Of a DNA stretch of 64,000 bases, positions 1 to 14,495 are shown piece after piece. The stretch is from Branchiostoma floridae (taxonomy: Eukaryota; Chordata; Leptocardii; Amphioxiformes; Branchiostomatidae). The first letter of the stretch is position 1. Each line of letters starts with the position of its first letter. The stretch spans positions 20,832,705 to 20,896,704 of the forward strand of contig NC_049982.1 of assembly GCF_000003815.2 (NCBI RefSeq), read 5' to 3'. The notes beneath the pieces are model-generated. The model was given only the letters and a program-made list of their open reading frames with translations, ran no database searches and was not told the DNA's origin. Made by a program: the position numbers and the translations under genes.

Positions 1-480
1 AACTGTTAGGATGTTAGAATGTTAGAATGTAACTGTGCTGCATGTTGTGGTGTGCTGTTATACTGCAGCATTATGCCATTCCTTGATGGTACTTCTGCTG
101 CTGTTATCATGTAATGTTGTGTTGCTGCCATTCTTGTGCTATCATTGTCCTGATATGCTTCCTGTAATATCCTCTCACATTGCTGCATTGTAATGTTTTG
201 TTGTATCATACTGTATCATGATGCCATTGTTTTACTGCTGACCCCATGCTATCATACTGCTAGTGCTACCTTAGTATGTTTGTACCGTCATCATCTTACT
301 GCATGTGATGTTCTGTTAACGTGCTGAATGTGCTGTTGTTGTGCTTTATTTTATCCTTGATTTTGGGCCTTACTGTTGCAAAATTATGCTCTTATTAATA
401 TTATGCTGCCAAGCACCTTTGTTTGTGCCATGAACATATCCATACTCCCACATATGGTGCTATGTTAATGTGCTGCATGT
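1..480. repeat. degenerate TGCTG/ATGTT-rich low-complexity intron sequence
   Basis: Short words such as TGCTG, ATGTTGTG and TGTTAGAATG recur irregularly across this stretch. There is no clean period and no coding similarity. It precedes the first EXOC4 exon visible in the window and is best read as intron DNA of that gene, derived from a decayed simple repeat. Confidence 0.5.
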
Positions 481-497
481 GACACTGCTTGCCACAG

Positions 498-3400
498 TCC
501 TAGCGGAGGGGATTGCGTCCACCCCTGGGTCAAAGGGACACAAGAGGGGACACTCAAGTAAGGTCATGGTCATCTGACAGCCTTCTGAAGAGAACCTGCC
601 TAACTTTCCCCCTGTTTACTAACACTGTACCCTGTTTTCTGAGAATAGATTAGGTCATGTTAGATGTAATATTACCTTTTACATTGTTAGGCTACAAATA
701 GCTTTTTCCTCACTTTTCTTCCAGAGTCGTCGCATGTGTAAGGAGTGTTTTGACCAATTTCAAGTACAATAATTTTGTTCTTCATTTGAAAGTTGCATTC
801 TTGTGTTGGAGAGGGAAGGGCTGCTAGCCAGTTACTGGGTGATAGCAATACTATGTAATGGAGTTGATTGAATTTTTAAAATTATACAAATTTATGTAAA
901 TCAGGTTGGTATCTAGTAATGCTGTACCAATATGATGAACAATAATACTGTCGTCACCTGATAAAAAAAGTATGATGTTGTCCCATGACTCTGTCCTTGG
1001 TTATGAATATGTAATAGACATGTATATGATCATGATGGATTAAGATTTGTACTTTTTGATGACCTTAATAACCCTTTTCACTTGCTAGGGTCCCGAAGTC
1101 TGGACTACATGTCTCCGGGCGTGGCGGGCGGTGATGAGGACCCTGCCCAGGTGCAGGAGGACATGGAGGGGGATCCTGAGGCAGACAGTGTGCAGTTCAT
1201 GTCAGTCCTGGTGGAGTCCCTCTCCATTCTGCAGAAAATCCCAGAAACAGTGGAGGTAAAGGTTGCTTCCCTTAGTTTCCATGGGCCTGTATACTATGGG
1301 GAATACAAGTAGCTGTCTTTGATGCATGTCGAAAGAATCAATGTTGGATATTTCATGATTATACTATTTCATACTATAAGAAAGTCTCTTCAAATGTCTC
1401 AGACCTACTTCTGTGTCAGCTACATGTAACTTGATGCCCACTGCTCTTACATGTATCCAGGCTATCAAGAGCCGTATGGAGAAGGAGATGACACTGATCG
1501 TGCACCGGACAACAGCACAAGTACTGGACAAGTATGTAACAAAGATGACGTGTATTTTGTGTGCTTGTATTGAACTTGTCCTGTTTACCTTGTGATAGCA
1601 GTCGTGTACATGATAATGACAAAACATATTGATATGATTGTCATGAAACCTATATTGTAAAATGTCATGTTGCAGTACGAGCCCAAACTTGGGGTCCCCA
1701 TATATATAGAATGTCTTTCAGGATCAAATTTATGTACCGGTAGAGAACTTTTTAATAGCAAATTTCAAGGTACAATCGATGTCAACATCTATCTGATACA
1801 GCTTTGAGTTTGTCAATATGGTTCACAACCTTATTGCCTACAGTGCTGAGCAGAGAGGAGAAACAGCCACCCAGCAGAACCAACCCAGACTCCTACTGGA
1901 ACTCTTTGAGCTCCTGTTTGAAAAGTTCCGCTGCGTTGCACAGGCACACGACGCTGTTCTCATGTTCCTGCAGCGTATCTCTGTGAGTTACTTTCCCCTG
2001 GTAGCCGGCATTGTGTCACCAAGTCAACCATGGGTACATATTGTTAATGTTGTTTTGCCGGGCTGGTGGTGATGGAGACATGTGGTGTAAGGTAGAGGAG
2101 GGAACACACATGTGTGGTCTTCATGGCGAGCACTGGGGTGTTAGCCTTGTATCCAGCATATTCTAGCTTTGTTTGCTCCTTTGGTTGCTTCCCTGCAGAA
2201 AAGCCTGGCACCTTTAAGTAGAGAAATGATTGGTACATTTGTCTAAAATATAGGCAAGAGTTCTGTTTGGCCAAGGAGGTTAACCTCCTTGGTTTGGCTA
2301 TGAGTATGTGTTTTAATGGAAACAAGAGTCAGGCTTTGCTGCATGGAAGTGATTGTTGGACTGGAGCAAGAGTAAGGTAGATTCCAGTATACCGGAGTTT
2401 GGCTGGCATATGCAGGTGATAGTCTATGTTAGTTAGGTATAAGAAGCACTAATTCCTCTTCTCCTTGCAAAAGGAAACTATACTTGAAACAGATAAACAC
2501 TGATAGAATACAGCTGCTATATGAACTTGTGTTGTGGTGTTTCTCTTAACCTGCACAAATATATTAACATGGTCATAGACTTCAAATGTTCACCCATGTT
2601 TAGATGAACACAATAATGCAAGTTATGGTTCTCTCTTGGATCACACGAAGTTATGTAGTCTACAATGGCACATACTCTCATTTAACACTCTGGTAACAAT
2701 TTAAATGACCAAAAATAAGGAAATAAAAGATTAAAAATGTGAATTTTCTTACACAATTTGAAAAAAGATATATATTGATCATACAACCATATGTTCAGAC
2801 CTTCTTTGATTTGCATGTCTGTAACACATCTATGTTCTCTGTTTCCCCTTCCAGAACTCTGCTTCTCATGGACAAGGTTGGTTGTTCTTGTTACAGATCA
2901 CCTTTTGTCATTCCTCCAAGTCTGAAAACTGATGTACATCAAACTATTTTCATATACATGTACATTTATGCTATCAATGACAAAATGTTGCATTTCAAGT
3001 AATTGCCATTTGTTGCCAGCTCAAAGATGAAGTTAAATCGGTGACAGATAAAAAGAAAAGAGAAATAAGCATTTACTACTTAACTTTTTCTGTTGTTTCC
3101 AGCTGAGTTTGAGCTGTATGGAAGGGAAGATGTGTGGTCTAGGATGCAGGCTGTGGTGAGTACAACATTTACATGTAGGAGGTGGGTACATATGCCAGGG
3201 GTTAGTCATGGTAGAAATTCCATTATTAGCATGAAAGTTCATCTGTGCTGGTAAATGACATTGTGGAAAAACTAAACTTTATGTAACCAACACCAAGTTT
3301 GATTGAGACTTACCCCAAATTTTGAGCTGACTCCATGTTCACGGAATGGACCTGTCTGCTGTAGCTTCCGGTTGTGACATCAGGGACACACGACTGCAGC

Positions 3401-6400
3401 AGAGGGTCGTAAATGCCAGATAATTCAATTCTGGCATTTCAGGGAATTTAATTTTTTTGTATGACTGCGAGGATACAAAAACTGTAGGTTTCTGTCCCAC
3501 ATCCGAGATTCTTACACTTATGTCTGTACAGCTCCAGCTGGTGCTGAATGACTACTTGGATGTGAAGAACACAGCGTCTGCATCTCAGAACCAGGTGCCG
3601 TCTGCCTACACAGATGCAACACTGTAAGTAACCTGGGGTGCAGTAAGGCAGGTCCTAGAGAGTCATACCAGACGACTGACTTCCAATTACTTAACATATT
3701 AAGGTATCTCGGTTGGCTAAATTGGCATTTTGCCCTTCCACTGTTTTCTTATTAATGACTTAAGAAAGAATGGAGCCATAACGAATGTTGATAGATGGGC
3801 ATTAAAGAATTCTAAATCTGATTTTTTGGGGGGCCAAATTGATGACGTCATCATTTTTATTACCTCTGATATTATTTTTTTCTATGACAAAATACAGCAC
3901 CTTGGTACATACCACTGTAATGAAACTTTTTTTTCGTTGCATAATGATGGAAGCTACAAACGTAGTGTTGCGCAAACTGATATCTACTAACGATCCGTAG
4001 TTACTAAGAATTAATTTTTTTTAATTAGATGAAAACAAACATTTTCTAATTACTACAGATCATTAGTAGATATCAATTTGCGCAACACTACGTTTGTAGC
4101 TTCCATCATTATGCAACGAAAAACGAAGTTTCATTACAGTGGTATGTACCAAGGTGCTGTATTTTGTCATAGAAAAAAATAATATCAGAGGTAATAAAAA
4201 TGATGACGTCATCAATTCGGCCCCCAAAAAATCAGATTTAGAATTCTCTAATGCCCATCTATCAACATTCGTTACGGCTCCATTCTTTCTTAATTTATTA
4301 ATAAGAGAACAGTGGAAGGTCAAAATGCCAATTTAGCCAACCGAGATACCTTAACCTCTCAGCACTTGATTAACTCTTTACTGAAATAGTTCTGGGTACA
4401 TGTAAATGCTTTGTTCTCAATTATGAAAAATGCTTTGGCTGAAGTATTGTTTTATCAAAAACTGATTAGAGAAATAGTGAACACTGTAGTTTTTCTTGTC
4501 TTTCTTCTAGTGATATCAGCACATACTTCAGCAAAAAGAGGCACCAGAAAGTGAAGAAGGTAAGCCTCTCATGCAGTTTGAACACCAATCCAAATGGGTG
4601 TTTTATCCACTTTCTATCACAACAAGTTAATTTAGGAGGTTATTAACATTGTATACAAAACAGATTTGAATTATATAATTTTAGAAGAAAAAACAGCATA
4701 TTACCGGTATAGAGGTTTAGATATACTACATAGATAAAATATGGCAAAATATATGATAACATATTGGTATAATGCTAACCTGTATGTATGATGTGAAGGG
4801 ATTTACCATCTGATGAATGATAGTTTGTTTTTCTCCTCACTGTTTCCAGTACCCACTGTTCAAGTTTGAAATGTCATCTCATGCCATCAGTATGAACAAC
4901 TACCTTCGAGAGCAGAAGAGGAAGAAAGGAGGGCTGGTAGGTGGACACTTTACAGGAACGCTTAACTCTGGAAGGCTGAGCTAATTTTACTGTAACCAAA
5001 GTAGCTCTCTCAGTACCATTAGAAAACCCCTCTGATATTACAATATAACATGATCATATCGTTATCTGCATTATCTGAATCATAATGTCAAAACTGGTAA
5101 ACTGCATTATGGCAAAACAGGTGCAAAAAGGCAAATCCTGATTCAGAAGGAGAATTGCTAAGCCCTCAATCTAGACTGTATGCTAAAACTACTGTTTTTT
5201 CTTGTTTGTTCCAGGGTGAGCCAGACTTACTTGAGAACGGGACAGAGGTTCAGTATGTGTGTGAACCTGGTGCCAAGAACATCACGGGTAAGTATCATTA
5301 CTCTGCTACTTGAAATAAGTCTTTAATTTTGAGTGTGCTGGACCCAGCACCTAGCTCAAAACCTCACATAAGCTCATGTCATGACAGCTGCGTTTTGTGT
5401 GAATTTGCAAGATGTTTAGGTGGATAGTTTACCTCTAAAATATTTGTCACAAAAAAGTTCATACAGCACTGTATTTTGCTGGAGGTAAACATTCTGCATT
5501 TGCTATCAATGGTTGTCCATTTGCTGTATGATTTTTCTTTAATCACCTGTGTCACATTTTCTGTAGTCATCTTCAACACCCTGCAGAGGTTTGTGAAGGA
5601 GATTGAGGTAACACTGCAGTACTCATCAGGGTAAGGACCCTCACACCTTTGTGGCCTTGGCTAGAACAGTCATACACCTTTCTCACATGGCAGACATGAC
5701 AGCACATAGATGAGGTCAATGAGGCAAACAAGCAAAGCCTTCTCTACTGAATCAGGACCCATTTACATGTTATCCTAAACCACACTGATTTTTAAAAAGA
5801 AGATCAAATGATGACTATTACAGTCACAACGAGTGTTATCATAGAAAAGAGCAATTTAGAGTAGCATAGACCAATCCCATAGTCCCGCCCACCTTCATCG
5901 AAACGTATAAATGCTAATGAGAACATAATAATGCAAATATGACGAACCTGCAGCAATTCTCTAATTGGTCAAGTTGCTAATTGGTGTGCTATCATTGGTT
6001 AGAATGCTATTTGTTATAGAACAATTAGGACCAGTCTAATGTTTGCCACATTGGCTCATTTTTTATCTATCATGTCCAGCACTTGAAAAGGGTGTATTGT
6101 CAAATATAATATCCAAACTCAAGTAAAATGTGATAATTTGAGGTTGAGGTTGCATTCTCTGTTTCTAATTTTCCAGTTCTATTTGATGAAAGTGTGATCT
6201 AACAAAATAAAAGTAAATATAGTAATTTAGGTAATTGTATCAGTTGACTTCGTACGTCCATGATGTAAAAGAACTCTTCATTCATTCAGACTTTCTGGGG
6301 TAATGATACGTAAGATTGCAAAGTGAGATAATACGTTATACTTGTCATGAAACTGTATGCTATAGATATCTTGTTGCATAAGGTTAAAAAGCAAAATATT

Positions 6401-9400
6401 TTTCTTCCATTCTTGCTTGATATTTTGGGTCTGCAATAGATGTACTTGTGCGATTTGCCAAACGATATTTTTAGCAAAACAGAAAGTAAACAAAAATCAA
6501 CTTTTCTGCTGCCCTCCCCAGTGCCCACTGCCAGCTGCATGACTTCCTTACGGACTACATCAAGACGATTTTCCTGGGCCAGGTTCACATGGACGTCAAC
6601 AAGAACATACAGCAAGCCAGCAGGGGTAGGCAGGACTCAACACTAGTGGCTGGAAGATGTGAAAGACAGTTGACATTTTAAATCCCCAGCAAATATCTTG
6701 CAGTCACATGGTAACAAAAGGAGAAAAACACCAATTATATACATGTATATACAAGAATATATTGACAGAAATAGCAAAACTACTGATACACTCAAAATGT
6801 CTGAAATGCTGAGTACTGTCTCATTGTTTCAATACTAGAGTCCATTCCAAGACACCATGCGGATGTTTGTTGCCATTGTTTAGAATTGATTTTAAAGTTT
6901 TGTAATTATATGTCTAGGACATTTGATACTTCAGAAATATTTTTAACACTGCTTCAACTTTATAAATATTTCCCTGGTCCTGTAAAACTTTGGAAATATT
7001 TATGGTGTGGAATTGGATACTTCTAATGGTTTCTAAATAATGATAACAGCATTCTACCATTATTTACCATTTTCTACCATTTTTTGTAAATGGTTCGGTG
7101 GGCTGGGAAGATAGCAATTCACACATCCTTGCAAAGTATGGTTGGGTGCCATGCAACAATGGCCCACCACAAAGGATCCACCAGTGCCCAGCAGTGAAAT
7201 CTAAAAATATACAGATACAACAATAGGGCTTACTTTTATGGGGGCAATAAACTAATTTTACCATTTGGCCAGGTTTACCATTTTTTGTAAACATTTGTAA
7301 ATGTGAAATAATCACAGAGAGGTTTCACAATTATTCTAAATAAAGATATTTTTGTACAGTTACTTTCAAAATGTTTCTAAAATATTCAAAGAAAATCAAA
7401 TAAATGAGTATTTTCTTAGTCAATTTTTTGAAAATAATTTGATCATTGTGGCTCAGATATTCTTTTATTCAAAATAATTCAGACTAATTATAAATATCGC
7501 CTAAAAACCCTCATGGTGTCTTGGAATGGACTCTAAAGGGTTGATGTTTTTTGTCGTAGTTGAATCACCATTGGTAGTCATTTCACTATTGATCACAGCA
7601 GGTACTGAAATGCTGTTGTTCATCACCAAACTTGATGCATAAGATTGATTGGCTTATGCCAAAGATGAAAATGTTTTCATGGTAGAAGTTGTTAAGTACA
7701 GAGGTTTGATACAGCTGGTGCTGAAAGTTGTGCTGTTGTTGACCGTAGTGCTGAAAGTTTTGTTGTTGTTTACCTCAGGAGCAGAGGCCTTAAAACTGTT
7801 AACAGATGCTCCCACGATGAAAACTATGGGGTTACAGCGACCACTGCTTCAGGTCAGGGTTGTTCTTTACTCTTGAATAGCATATGCATTTTGTTCTTCT
7901 GTTAACCGTACTTCAGTGATGAACTAGTGTTTAATGAGGTAGAATTTCAATAAAACCTTGTTTGTTGGTCATGTAACATTACCCTTCATATGCCCTAGCT
8001 TACTTCTATGTACCTTCTGTCTACAGAGCACCATAACTGTGGAGCGCTGTCTGTCGGAGCTGCGAGAACTCATGTACGCCCTGCCGGCCTACTCAGACCA
8101 CTTCCTGTCCATGATCTGTAAGATGCTGCAGGACTACAGGGACATGTGTCAGGCTGCCTACAGAGGTCAGAACACAGCACTGTAAAACAACAGATTAACT
8201 CACATTGTATAACCTACCAGTGCTGTGCATGGAAGTTGTTACTGATGAGGGGAGTTGAGAACTCCTTTGCTTTAGCCATGACACACCATTGTGTAGCCCT
8301 ACTGTAACCATTAGTTGTACAAAAGCATTTGTGGGAATTAAATTCTATTATTACTATTATTTCAAGTGTTTTAGGTATTCAATTTCTCCCAAGAAATTGG
8401 AGGATGAATACTAAAGATTTGCCTTGAGGGATCGGGCTGAGAATATTCTCTCCTCCAGGTGTGGTCCAGCGAGGTTCGGAGGAGCAGCGGATCATCAGCG
8501 CCACCTGGGCGAAGGACGAGGACATCAGTCGGCTGCTGCGCTCGCTGCCCAACTGGCAGAACCTGGAGAACAGGAGGGCCCGCAAGGAGGACGAGGTGGA
8601 GAACCCAGAAGCTGTTAGAGCCAGGAACACCAAGGTGAGACCATATAGGTCATAACAGCAAAGAACAGCAAGGGGAAATAGGCATTGTCTCATCCTGGCA
8701 AAAACACCAGGATGAGACGACGAAGGCTGTAATTGTTGGGAAAACTAAGGTGAGAGCATGCAAGATAATGAACATGAAGTTTAGACCAAAATTCTACCCA
8801 AGAATGGCCAAAAAGGCTATGAACATTAACTGAAAAGATCTTTTCTAATATTGCTTATCATCTAACCTACATGATAATGTGTCATTTCAGTGTTCATAAC
8901 TTTTTGATTTTAATTCTAGCTTGTTGATGATGAAATCTCGATAAGACAGTAATATAAAAAATGAAAAGGAATAAATGATGGATGTAATGGTGAGATTCTA
9001 TCTAATACATGTATATGAAGTTAAAAATCAATCCATTTGGGACCTTGAAAAATCTGTGGGCCAGTTAAGTGGAAAATTCAGGAAGAAACCCAAAAAAGAC
9101 ATAGTCAAACTGGCAAAAAGAATTCAAAGGGGGTAAAAAACAATCTTGTGGAGAAAAGCCCTTGCATGTGAAAAAAAAGAAATCTCTGACTGTTGTCTAT
9201 TCACCCTGTCAATCACCTAACCCTATCACGGGTTGTTTTGATGTTAGCATGTACCTCTAACATCTTAGTCAGGACTAGTCCAGACTGACTTCAGCATGTT
9301 TTAACTGTGTTTCCTCACACAAGCAGCAGAGGGACAGGACAGAGGAGAGAATTACCACCATGTGGAACAACAAGGTAGACATGGCGGGAAGCGCTGTGGG

Positions 9401-12400
9401 CATGCACACATATGTAGCAATAAGGGTGTCGGCATGGACAAGCAAATAACCTGCATGGCATCATGGCTGGGGTTCATGTCATACTCATTGTCTTTCAGAT
9501 ATCAAGCTTTAACAAAGTTAGAACTGCATCATTTGCCATAACGTTAAACCATGCATGTAATAGATGTGGAGCCGGCCTTTTGTATTGACCTTTCCCATAC
9601 AGCTTGTAAATTACATGTACTAGTATAATACATGTGGTTATAATAACCTACCTATATGTCTATGTTGTATACATTTACGCATCTGTTAATCTTCAAACAG
9701 GGCTGACGTGTTATGTACCAAAGGTTGAGTTTCTTTCCAACTCTTCATCAGCAGACGTCACTTGTGTATTTTTAGCTTATCAATTTTAAGAGGGATCATG
9801 GTCATATTCTTGACATTCTTGCCTTTCCTTTTATTATTCCTTTCAGCAAGTGCCTTATAACATACAATCAGTATATACATGTGCTTCTCAACAGCTTTCT
9901 TTGGCAGTGGTGCATGCCTTCTGGTGTTGCAGGGATGTCCTGTCTGAGTTGTTCTTAATGCTTCAACTTTTCATTTCACAGAGGAGCCCATCGTTGCATG
10001 TTGGTAATTTGCATGCTGTATTCAAGGCAGTACTAATTTTTGTATTTGGTTCTCAGTTTGAACAAGTCCTTGGTTTGAAATATCAAGCTGATAGTAGTAA
10101 ATTTTTGTTGTTTACTTCAGCTGCATGCACATCAAGCCTTTTCAAAGTATATTAATTCTTGCTATGTTTCAGCTTTGCAACTACATCGACTGCATGTACC
10201 TAGAACCAAACACTGTATTTGTTCTGGCCTAACATAAATTATGGATTGTCTGCTTTCAGTATCTTTTCTTTCAGAGGCTCAGGCCTTTCAAACATGGTTT
10301 TATCGATGATATCCTCTTGGGACATTTAATTTGATTTTGAAAACCAAGCACAGTGTATCCACATAAAAAGATACCTAAATGTTAAAGATGCAGAGATGCT
10401 TTGATATTAGCTTGAAACAGGCAGACTACATGTAATAACCAATGGGTATTTTATTCCTGTACATGTAACGCTTTAAGGGGAAAATTAAGTCGGGCACTAA
10501 TGTGTTGTTTTATCTATTTATTACCTTATTTAAGGACAGAAATATCAGGAAACATCCTTTTTCATGGCTTCTGTCCGATTTGGATTAATACACACAAAGC
10601 ATCATTATCCTAATACATTATTCATAGACAGGGACAGAAACATATGTGTACTTGGATGTTATTCATAGAATCAGGTTTGTTGGCCATAACAAAGGCTGCT
10701 GGGTATCAGTCATGCTGTGCTTGTTGTATGGTACCATCAGTTTATATTATCATTTTCCACTAACAAACCATTGCCAGAACCACTTATTATCAAACCCTCA
10801 CTGAGAATGGCACCTTCCACCTCCATGCCACAGGAGTCTGATCTGCTGACCAACAATCTTGGCGACTCCCTCATACCAAAGTACGAGGTACTGCAAGACG
10901 TGAACGACCTCAGGGTGCTGGCAAATCTGCACGAGAGTTTGGTAAGTCCTCACTTTATATGTACACAATGTGTTTTTGGTATCATGTCAGAGGTAGAGAT
11001 ATTTTGACTTTGCTGTACTACATGTATGTTTACTGTTGTGTGTTTATTGTTGTACTGTGTCTCCATGGTTTGGCCCATGTAGGAGTGGTTTGCAGGGAGG
11101 ATCCGTACCTTTAACAGCACCCTGCCCCTGGCATCCCCCGGCATGGGACTGAGCCCTGCCAGCTCCGACTCCAACCCTTCTGTGAGTGTTACATATCACC
11201 ATGCATGGTATACATTGTGGACTGGTTTAGATTGTGTTTTTTTTTAGACAACATAATTTTAAGCAAGAACTTGAGTATCAAGTATATTGTATATTTGCCT
11301 GGCAACATACTTTTAATTAATATCGTCTAAATTAACATTCACCATGTTACCAATCTGGGCAAGAAAGCCTGAAGGCATTAAGATATCTTAACAGGTTTTC
11401 AGTGATTTATCTAGTTTCAATAGAAAGAATTTCTACTGCCCACAAAATGGTGTAAATGTTGCATGATGATAACTATGTTCAATGCTGTTTATAAACTTTG
11501 ACTCCGGTGCCTCCTTTTGGTTTTTCCAGGACCTGCAGCCTGTATCTCCTGCCACACTAGCGTAAGTTTGTCAGACGTTACCTCCAGTGTTTGAGCATGA
11601 ATTGTGATACACTTTCATAATTATAATGTCTGTAACTTTAGTTTTCAGAAAGATTTAATTTTGGGACTGATTTGGATTGAAATCAAGTTTGTGCTGCATA
11701 ACAGCTCAAAAAGCTCTCCTTATACATGTACATGTAGCTTTTTTTCCTGACCCACAGGTCATTGACCTCGCTGGCCCGTGAGTTCCAGGATCTGGCTGAG
11801 ACGTGCTTGCTGGTTCTCCATCTGGAAGTCCGAGTCCACTGTTTCTTCTTCCTGCTTCCCATGGCAAAACAGGTAAATACACATGTACAATTCTCTGCTT
11901 AGTACTCTCTTTAAGCAGATTGTATTCTTTACCATTGCCTTAGGGTGGGGGTGTGATTGCAGAATAAGTCGCAAAATTATCAGTGTTTTTTTTAGTGGGT
12001 AGGTCTGGTCCAATATGGCGTTCATTGGTAGCCACTCTAGAGACCTGCTGGTTAGCCCCATCCATTAAACCCATTAAAGTTCCAGTCAGCTCTTTGTTAC
12101 AAAGGAAAAACATCCCCCAAGTTCCTAACAGTTTTGTCTTTGCTCCTTTAGAGTAATTACAGTGGGAATCTGGAGAGCACTGACCCTGATCCACTGGTGG
12201 TCAAACTCAACAAGGACTTAAGCAGCATCGAGGAATCTCTCACAACATCACTTAACACACACAAGTTCAGGTAAGTTCTTGGATTGAAGAAATTCCAGAA
12301 TATGTTATATTATTAGTATTGTATGCCAATGGATTATACATGTGGGGTACTAACATTGTAGTCATCTGTTAGGTTGCTCTTGTTTTCGTGTCCATTGTTT

Positions 12401-13592
12401 TTTTTCAAATCTGTAAGTCTAGCATTATAGAAGACCTTTTTAATGTCTCCTTAAGTTGTCTGTATTATAAAAGTTGTTGTCCACGTTGCAGGTACATATT
12501 TGAAGGCCTGGGTCATCAGATGTCATCTATCCTTGTCAACAGCACCCAGTACTTCAGCCGCATCAGTCATTCCGGCATCAAGAAGATGTAGGTGTACAGC
12601 ACTTGTTTTTTGAGCTTGTTGAATAACCATGTTTGTTGTCATGTAACAGATAAAACTATTGGATTAGACATTCTGGTTGTTACGAGCAGCCCAAAACATC
12701 TCCGGGACCTGTTTTTACCTGCATGAAGTACAGGTATTGTTTTCAGTAGCATAGGAGTGTGTGGAAGGGGCGCTTACGGGACTGTACCTCCAGATTGAAT
12801 GGTGAATGGTAGTTGCCTGATTCTTGGAAAATTGTACACATTTAGATTTCAAGTTTTCATGACCAGTATGTTGACCAGTATGATGGTGATGATGATGATG
12901 TTGCCAACCAATCTGTCATTTCCCTTTGCTACAGGTGTAGGAACATCTTTGCTCTCCAACAGAACCTGACTAACATCACCATGTCAAGGGAAGTGGACCT
13001 GGATCATGCACGACAGTACTACGAGACACTGTATATGACTGTGGAGGTATGGTATCATCTGTGTTTTCATTACAATTTGTATAAAGACAGGCAAAAGTCT
13101 GACTTTTCCACCATCTAAGGCTAGCTTACTTTAGTAAAACATCACTTTCTGGAATGTCAAGGGCATATAAAGGTAAATAATGGAAGAAAAAGCAGGTAGC
13201 ATCGTCCCAAAATCAGCTGCTAGCTCCATTAAGATTGAAATTCTGTGCTGCATACATTACAATAAATCAAATAGATTATTAGAAATGAACGGGGGATAAC
13301 CTTCCATTGTCTACTTAGAGACTGCAACTAGCTTATTCCACCTGAATAGAAGTGTTTATTTGTTTGATTAGCTGATTGATTGATTTCTCATCTGTGATTT
13401 CAGGAGATTTTGAACAGCCTTGTTGAGCAGGGGGTCCACTTCACGGAGCTGGAGTATGTCAATGCGCTGAACCTTCTCCAGCGCAGCACGCCCGGTACGG
13501 ATGCCAAGGCCCACGCCGCGCGGCTGTGGCGCCTCAAGGAGATCATGGCACAGAAAGTTGGAAACCAGAACGCAGAGATGACAGAAATTTGA
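498..13592 (+). CDS. EXOC4: exocyst complex component 4 (Sec8), 3' three quarters
   Basis: Sec8 is a subunit of the octameric exocyst that tethers secretory vesicles to the plasma membrane. Exons read, with phases that all join: 498-557, 1089-1255, 1461-1531, 1844-1982, 2855-2876, 3103-3155, 3532-3623, 4511-4559, 4850-4936, 5215-5287, 5567-5630, 6522-6625, 7779-7852, 8027-8165, 8459-8634, 9327-9374 (less sure), 10834-10941, 11083-11181, 11530-11561, 11758-11872, 12152-12270, 12492-12587, 12935-13046, 13404-13592. About 762 codons are present; vertebrate EXOC4 has about 974, so the N-terminal part lies to the left. Family signatures include [59 protein letters not shown] and [18 protein letters not shown]. 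The stop is TGA at 13590-13592. The 2855-2876 exon is a 22-nt microexon. Recognition as Sec8 is certain; only the first exon and 9327-9374 are tentative. Confidence 0.96.
2271..2292. repeat. perfect 22-nt palindrome
   Basis: CCAAGGAGGTT is followed directly by its reverse complement. It lies in an EXOC4 intron. The same core, CAAGGAGGT paired with ACCTCCTTG, recurs at 54896-54920, which suggests it is the end of a dispersed repeat. Confidence 0.6.
3703..4350. mobile_element. 648-bp foldback MITE flanked by TTAA
   Basis: Two arms of nearly 300 bp (about 3703-3996 and 4060-4350) are near-perfect inverted copies separated by a short AT-rich loop. The outer ends are GGTATCTCGG and its reverse complement. 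TTAA stands on both sides (3699-3702 and 4351-4354), as expected for a TTAA target-site duplication. TTAA duplication is known for piggyBac and Kolobok DNA transposons. No transposase is present, so this is a non-autonomous element. It sits in the EXOC4 intron between the 3532-3623 and 4511-4559 exons. The 86-codon open frames in the two arms are mirror images of each other and are not genes. Confidence 0.85.
8687..8718. other. 12-bp perfect inverted repeat just after an EXOC4 exon
   Basis: GTCTCATCCTGG at 8687-8698 pairs with CCAGGATGAGAC at 8707-8718 across an 8-nt A-rich loop. It begins about 50 nt after the donor of the 8459-8634 exon. The RNA could form a stable hairpin near a splice site; a role is only a guess. 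Confidence 0.55.
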
Positions 13593-14495
13593 TTGCACTC
13601 AAATTTGCAACAGTTGGAAATGGAACTACAGTCAGAAGCCACGCCATCACTAAGTGCAACAAGAAATGCAGATGTGTAGAGGTTCAATGTTTGGAGGAAA
13701 ACCTTTTTCTTGTTTCTTTCTGAGTGAAATAAACAGTTACTGTGTGCTGTATACTGCAATGTCTGTAAAAGCCCATGCACATGCAGTACCAATTTGAAGT
13801 GCTCTGCACAAAGATGAGAGCATTGCATTGGCATTGCAGTAGAAAAAGTACAGAAAAGGAAGTCATGGATGGATGAATTCAGAGAAGTGCAATTGACTGA
13901 TTTGTTATCATAGGATTTTTGAGTGAGCAATATTGTATAATTGTGTAACAGCCTGTCAATGATTAGATATGCATCAGGTATATCAAATCTCAAATGAATA
14001 GAGAAATAAATATTTAAAAAATCAAGGTCAAGTGTTGAAAATGAAGTTAGTCTGAAGACTGGATGTTTAAGAATACAGTATGCTGGTGACTTCTGGTGCT
14101 GTGCAGAAATTGCTATCCCTAGCTGTTAAAAATGATATTCCTGCCACAATACATGTATGATATCCGCCATGTAGTTTTATGTATAGTTTATTCCTAGAAG
14201 GTATGGAAGTGAAAATCATGCAACAAACTGCATTATGTATATGCAAAATAAGATAATAAATGTTCAAAAAAGCTCTTACTATTGCCTTACCACATGTACA
14301 TGTATCGCCACTACCATCACCCCACAGAAACTATGGTTGCAGACAAGATGTATAATTAGATATACGAAAATGATACACAAATTCCATTTAGTCTGGTATG
14401 CAATGTGTGCCTAAATGGTAAAATCGGCCTTGTGAGTGTCCTCATGATGACAACGTTCTGTGACGAGTCGTTCATGTTCGGATTCTTCCCCTTTC
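13593..14495. other. EXOC4 3' UTR and spacer
   Basis: This 0.9-kb stretch follows the EXOC4 stop and precedes the candidate first exon of the next gene. It is AT-rich, carries several AATAAA hexamers (13728, about 14004 and about 14254) and shows no coding signal. Confidence 0.6.
13728..13733 (+). terminator. AATAAA polyadenylation signal of EXOC4
   Basis: This is the first canonical AATAAA after the EXOC4 stop, 136 nt downstream. Later AATAAA copies near 14004 and 14254 could be alternatives. Confidence 0.5.

Noticed and set aside
3730-4336. 86-codon open frames on both strands
   Set aside because: They are mirror images in the arms of the foldback MITE and resemble no protein.
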